From: Actinomycetes bacterium
Lineage (GTDB): Bacteria; Actinomycetota; Acidimicrobiia; Acidimicrobiales; Palsa-688
Direction of reading: 5' to 3'
DNA length: 15,912 nt
Assembly: GCA_021827225.1 (NCBI GenBank)
Contig: JAKAXG010000024.1
Location: forward strand, 1 to 15,912
Shown: piece after piece, positions 15,029 through 15,912 of the stretch
Layout of the letters: each line of letters starts with the position of its first letter
Position numbering within the stretch: position 1 is the first letter of the stretch
Translations under genes and position numbers: made by a program
The notes under the pieces: generated by a model
What the model was told of the DNA's origin: nothing
The model's input: the letters and a program-made list of their open reading frames with translations, nothing else
The model's database searches: none

Positions 15029-15724
15029 CTACTGGGGCCCGGACGTCCGGGTCTCGCTCGCCCGGGTTTCCCGCGTCACCGTGCCGGTCCGCCGCAGCCG
15101 GCGGGGGGTGGAAGGCTCGGTGGCCACCCAGCGGGCGGTCGCCGCCGGTACGGGCGGGGCCGGCGCGGCCATCGACGGGTCGATGCCGACGTCGATGCTG
15201 GTGGGCGGGGCGGCGGTGGCCTGCCATGCGTGTACAGGCAGAGCGGCTGTCACTGTGAGCTGCAGGCCGGGCTTGAGCCGGCCGCCGAGGGCCGACCAGA
15301 ACTCCCCGGGGACCCGGTCGCCGGCCGGCGCCAGGGAGATCTTCCCCGGGCCTTCGATGACGCCGGCGGGGACGGCCCCGTCGGGCAGCTGGCCCTTGGC
15401 CATCACGGACTGGAGGATGCTGCCGAGCAGCTGGTGCTCGTCGCGCACCTCGGTGGCCCAGGCGGTGATCAGGTACTGGAAGTCGACGGCCGGGTTGACC
15501 AGCCGGCGCTCGATGCCACCGTCGCCGTGGCGCTGGTCCAGGCCGGTCAGGGCGGTCTGGGAGGAGCGCGACAGATCCCAGAGGAACACGTTGACGGTGG
15601 GACGGTTGAGGGCGGCCCCCCATGCCTTGTCCGGCGTCTCGAACGACACTCCGATGGAGGACTCCGGCAGCGGGACCTGCTCACGCAGGAATTGCTCCAG
15701 AGCCCGGTCTATGAAGTTGATCAC
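15029..15724 (-). CDS. DUF4255 / Pvc16-family protein of a contractile injection system
   Basis: This 231-residue protein matches the Pvc16_N (DUF4255) family, a tail-terminator component of eCIS particles such as Afp and PVC, where it caps the sheath-tube end. Visible family features are the N-terminal helix MINFIDRALEQFLREQV, the strand pair SIGVSFETPDKAW, the NRPTVNVFLWDLSRS segment, VDFQYLITAWATEVRDEHQLL, and then a helix leading to LP-x-G. The domain runs to about residue 185. The remaining tail is Pro/Ala-rich and then basic (RRLRRTGTVTRETR). The GTG start at 15724 is supported by a strong AAGGAG site 8 nt upstream. It is the first gene of a four-gene minus-strand run with the three repeat-stalk membrane proteins. 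No sheath, tube, baseplate or ATPase gene lies inside the window; if the assignment is right they should lie beyond 15912 or elsewhere on the chromosome. Confidence 0.9.
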   Translation of the reverse strand: MINFIDRALEQFLREQVPLPESSIGVSFETPDKAWGAALNRPTVNVFLWDLSRSSQTALTGLDQRHGDGGIERRLVNPAVDFQYLITAWATEVRDEHQLLGSILQSVMAKGQLPDGAVPAGVIEGPGKISLAPAGDRVPGEFWSALGGRLKPGLQLTVTAALPVHAWQATAAPPTSIDVGIDPSMAAPAPPVPAATARWVATEPSTPRRLRRTGTVTRETRASETRTSGPQ

Positions 15725-15732
15725 CCCGTTTG

Positions 15733-15738
15733 CTCCTT
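15733..15738 (-). promoter_or_regulatory. Strong ribosome binding site for the Pvc16-family gene
   Basis: On the minus strand AAGGAG lies 8 nt before the GTG start at 15724, with spacer CAAACGGG. It fixes the start codon. It is the only textbook Shine-Dalgarno in the minus-strand run; the following genes have weak or no sites and appear coupled to this one. Confidence 0.85.
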
Positions 15739-15748
15739 CGGGGGCGAA

Positions 15749-15823
15749 TCATAGTGACCGGCATAGTCGTGCATCCATCGGTCGGGCGGTACTTTTTCAT
15801 ACGGATCAAGCGGAAGTCGACAA
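15749..15823 (-). promoter_or_regulatory. Candidate promoter of the Pvc16/paralog operon
   Basis: This is the AT-richest part of the window. On the minus strand, TTGTCG (15823-15818) and TATGAA (15801-15796) are separated by 16 nt, four of six matches to each housekeeping sigma box. A second -10-like TATGAT (15754-15749) lies closer to the gene but lacks a -35 box. The placement upstream of the first gene fits a promoter. The match is weak and could reflect another sigma factor. Confidence 0.35.
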
Positions 15824-15912
15824 AGAGCCTTTTGGCCGTTTTTGTGCCTGATTTCGGCGGTTGGGGCGGCCGGGCCTGGGTTTTTGCCGGCGGCCGGCCT
15901 GCTGATCCGGCT

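Larger units (their letters stand above)
15725..15912. other. Intergenic region upstream of the minus-strand operon
   Basis: I see no gene in these 188 bases. They hold the ribosome site and candidate promoter of the Pvc16-family gene, then CAAAGAGCCTTTTGG-type sequence and a GC-rich end in which GGCGGCCGGGCC and GGCGGCCGGCC repeat around GTTTTTG (about 15866-15898). The last part could belong to the end or start of a gene lying beyond the window. Confidence 0.5.

Noticed and set aside
1..15912. tRNA, rRNA, riboswitch or transposase genes
   Set aside because: Nothing with cloverleaf, rRNA or transposase signatures was recognised on either strand. The only candidates for mobile DNA are the short repeats in the 3284-3605 region.

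Overview
The window is very GC-rich, with strong G/C third-position bias, GTG as well as ATG starts, and long antisense open frames. Together with a class F-type sortase and an Ig-YkuD L,D-transpeptidase lipoprotein, this points to a high-GC actinobacterium (Actinomycetota). A deeper lineage such as Acidimicrobiia is possible, but the sequence alone cannot settle it.

Layout. Positions 1-118 hold a GC-rich leader with short direct and inverted repeats. From 119 to 3283 on the plus strand lies a compact cell-envelope cluster: a class F sortase (119-871), an internally duplicated eight-helix membrane protein whose start overlaps the sortase stop (864-1901), and a secreted lipoprotein L,D-transpeptidase (1931-3283). 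Positions 3284-3605 form a convergent intergenic region with two perfect hairpins, a repeated GACA[C/G]GATCTT motif and a 44-bp tandem duplication. From 15724 down to 3606, the whole minus strand is one apparent operon of four genes: a DUF4255/Pvc16-family protein (15029-15724), followed by three consecutive paralogous single-pass membrane proteins of about 752, 906 and 2141 residues. The three are joined by 1-nt and 4-nt stop/start overlaps. Positions 15725-15912 carry an excellent ribosome binding site and an AT-richer pocket that probably holds the operon promoter.

How it fits together. DUF4255/Pvc16 proteins are tail-terminator components of extracellular contractile injection systems (eCIS; the Afp/PVC/MAC/Streptomyces-CIS class). 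The window therefore probably sits at the edge of an eCIS locus, with sheath, tube, baseplate and ATPase genes expected beyond 15912. Each of the three downstream proteins has two Ig-like domains (about 200 residues), a conserved juxtamembrane FGSP-R-RPY-type motif, one transmembrane helix near residue 217-246, and then a long predicted extracytoplasmic stack of carboxypeptidase-regulatory-like/Cna-B-like beta-sandwich repeats. Basic residues before the helix predict a cytosolic N-terminus. I infer that they are membrane adaptors or cell-surface scaffolds working with the injection system, possibly docking the cytosolic particle to the membrane. This graded set of three paralogs behind a Pvc16 gene is the most interesting thing in the window. 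The sortase/L,D-transpeptidase cluster is convergent and appears to be an independent cell-wall unit; none of the three large proteins carries an LPXTG-type sorting signal.
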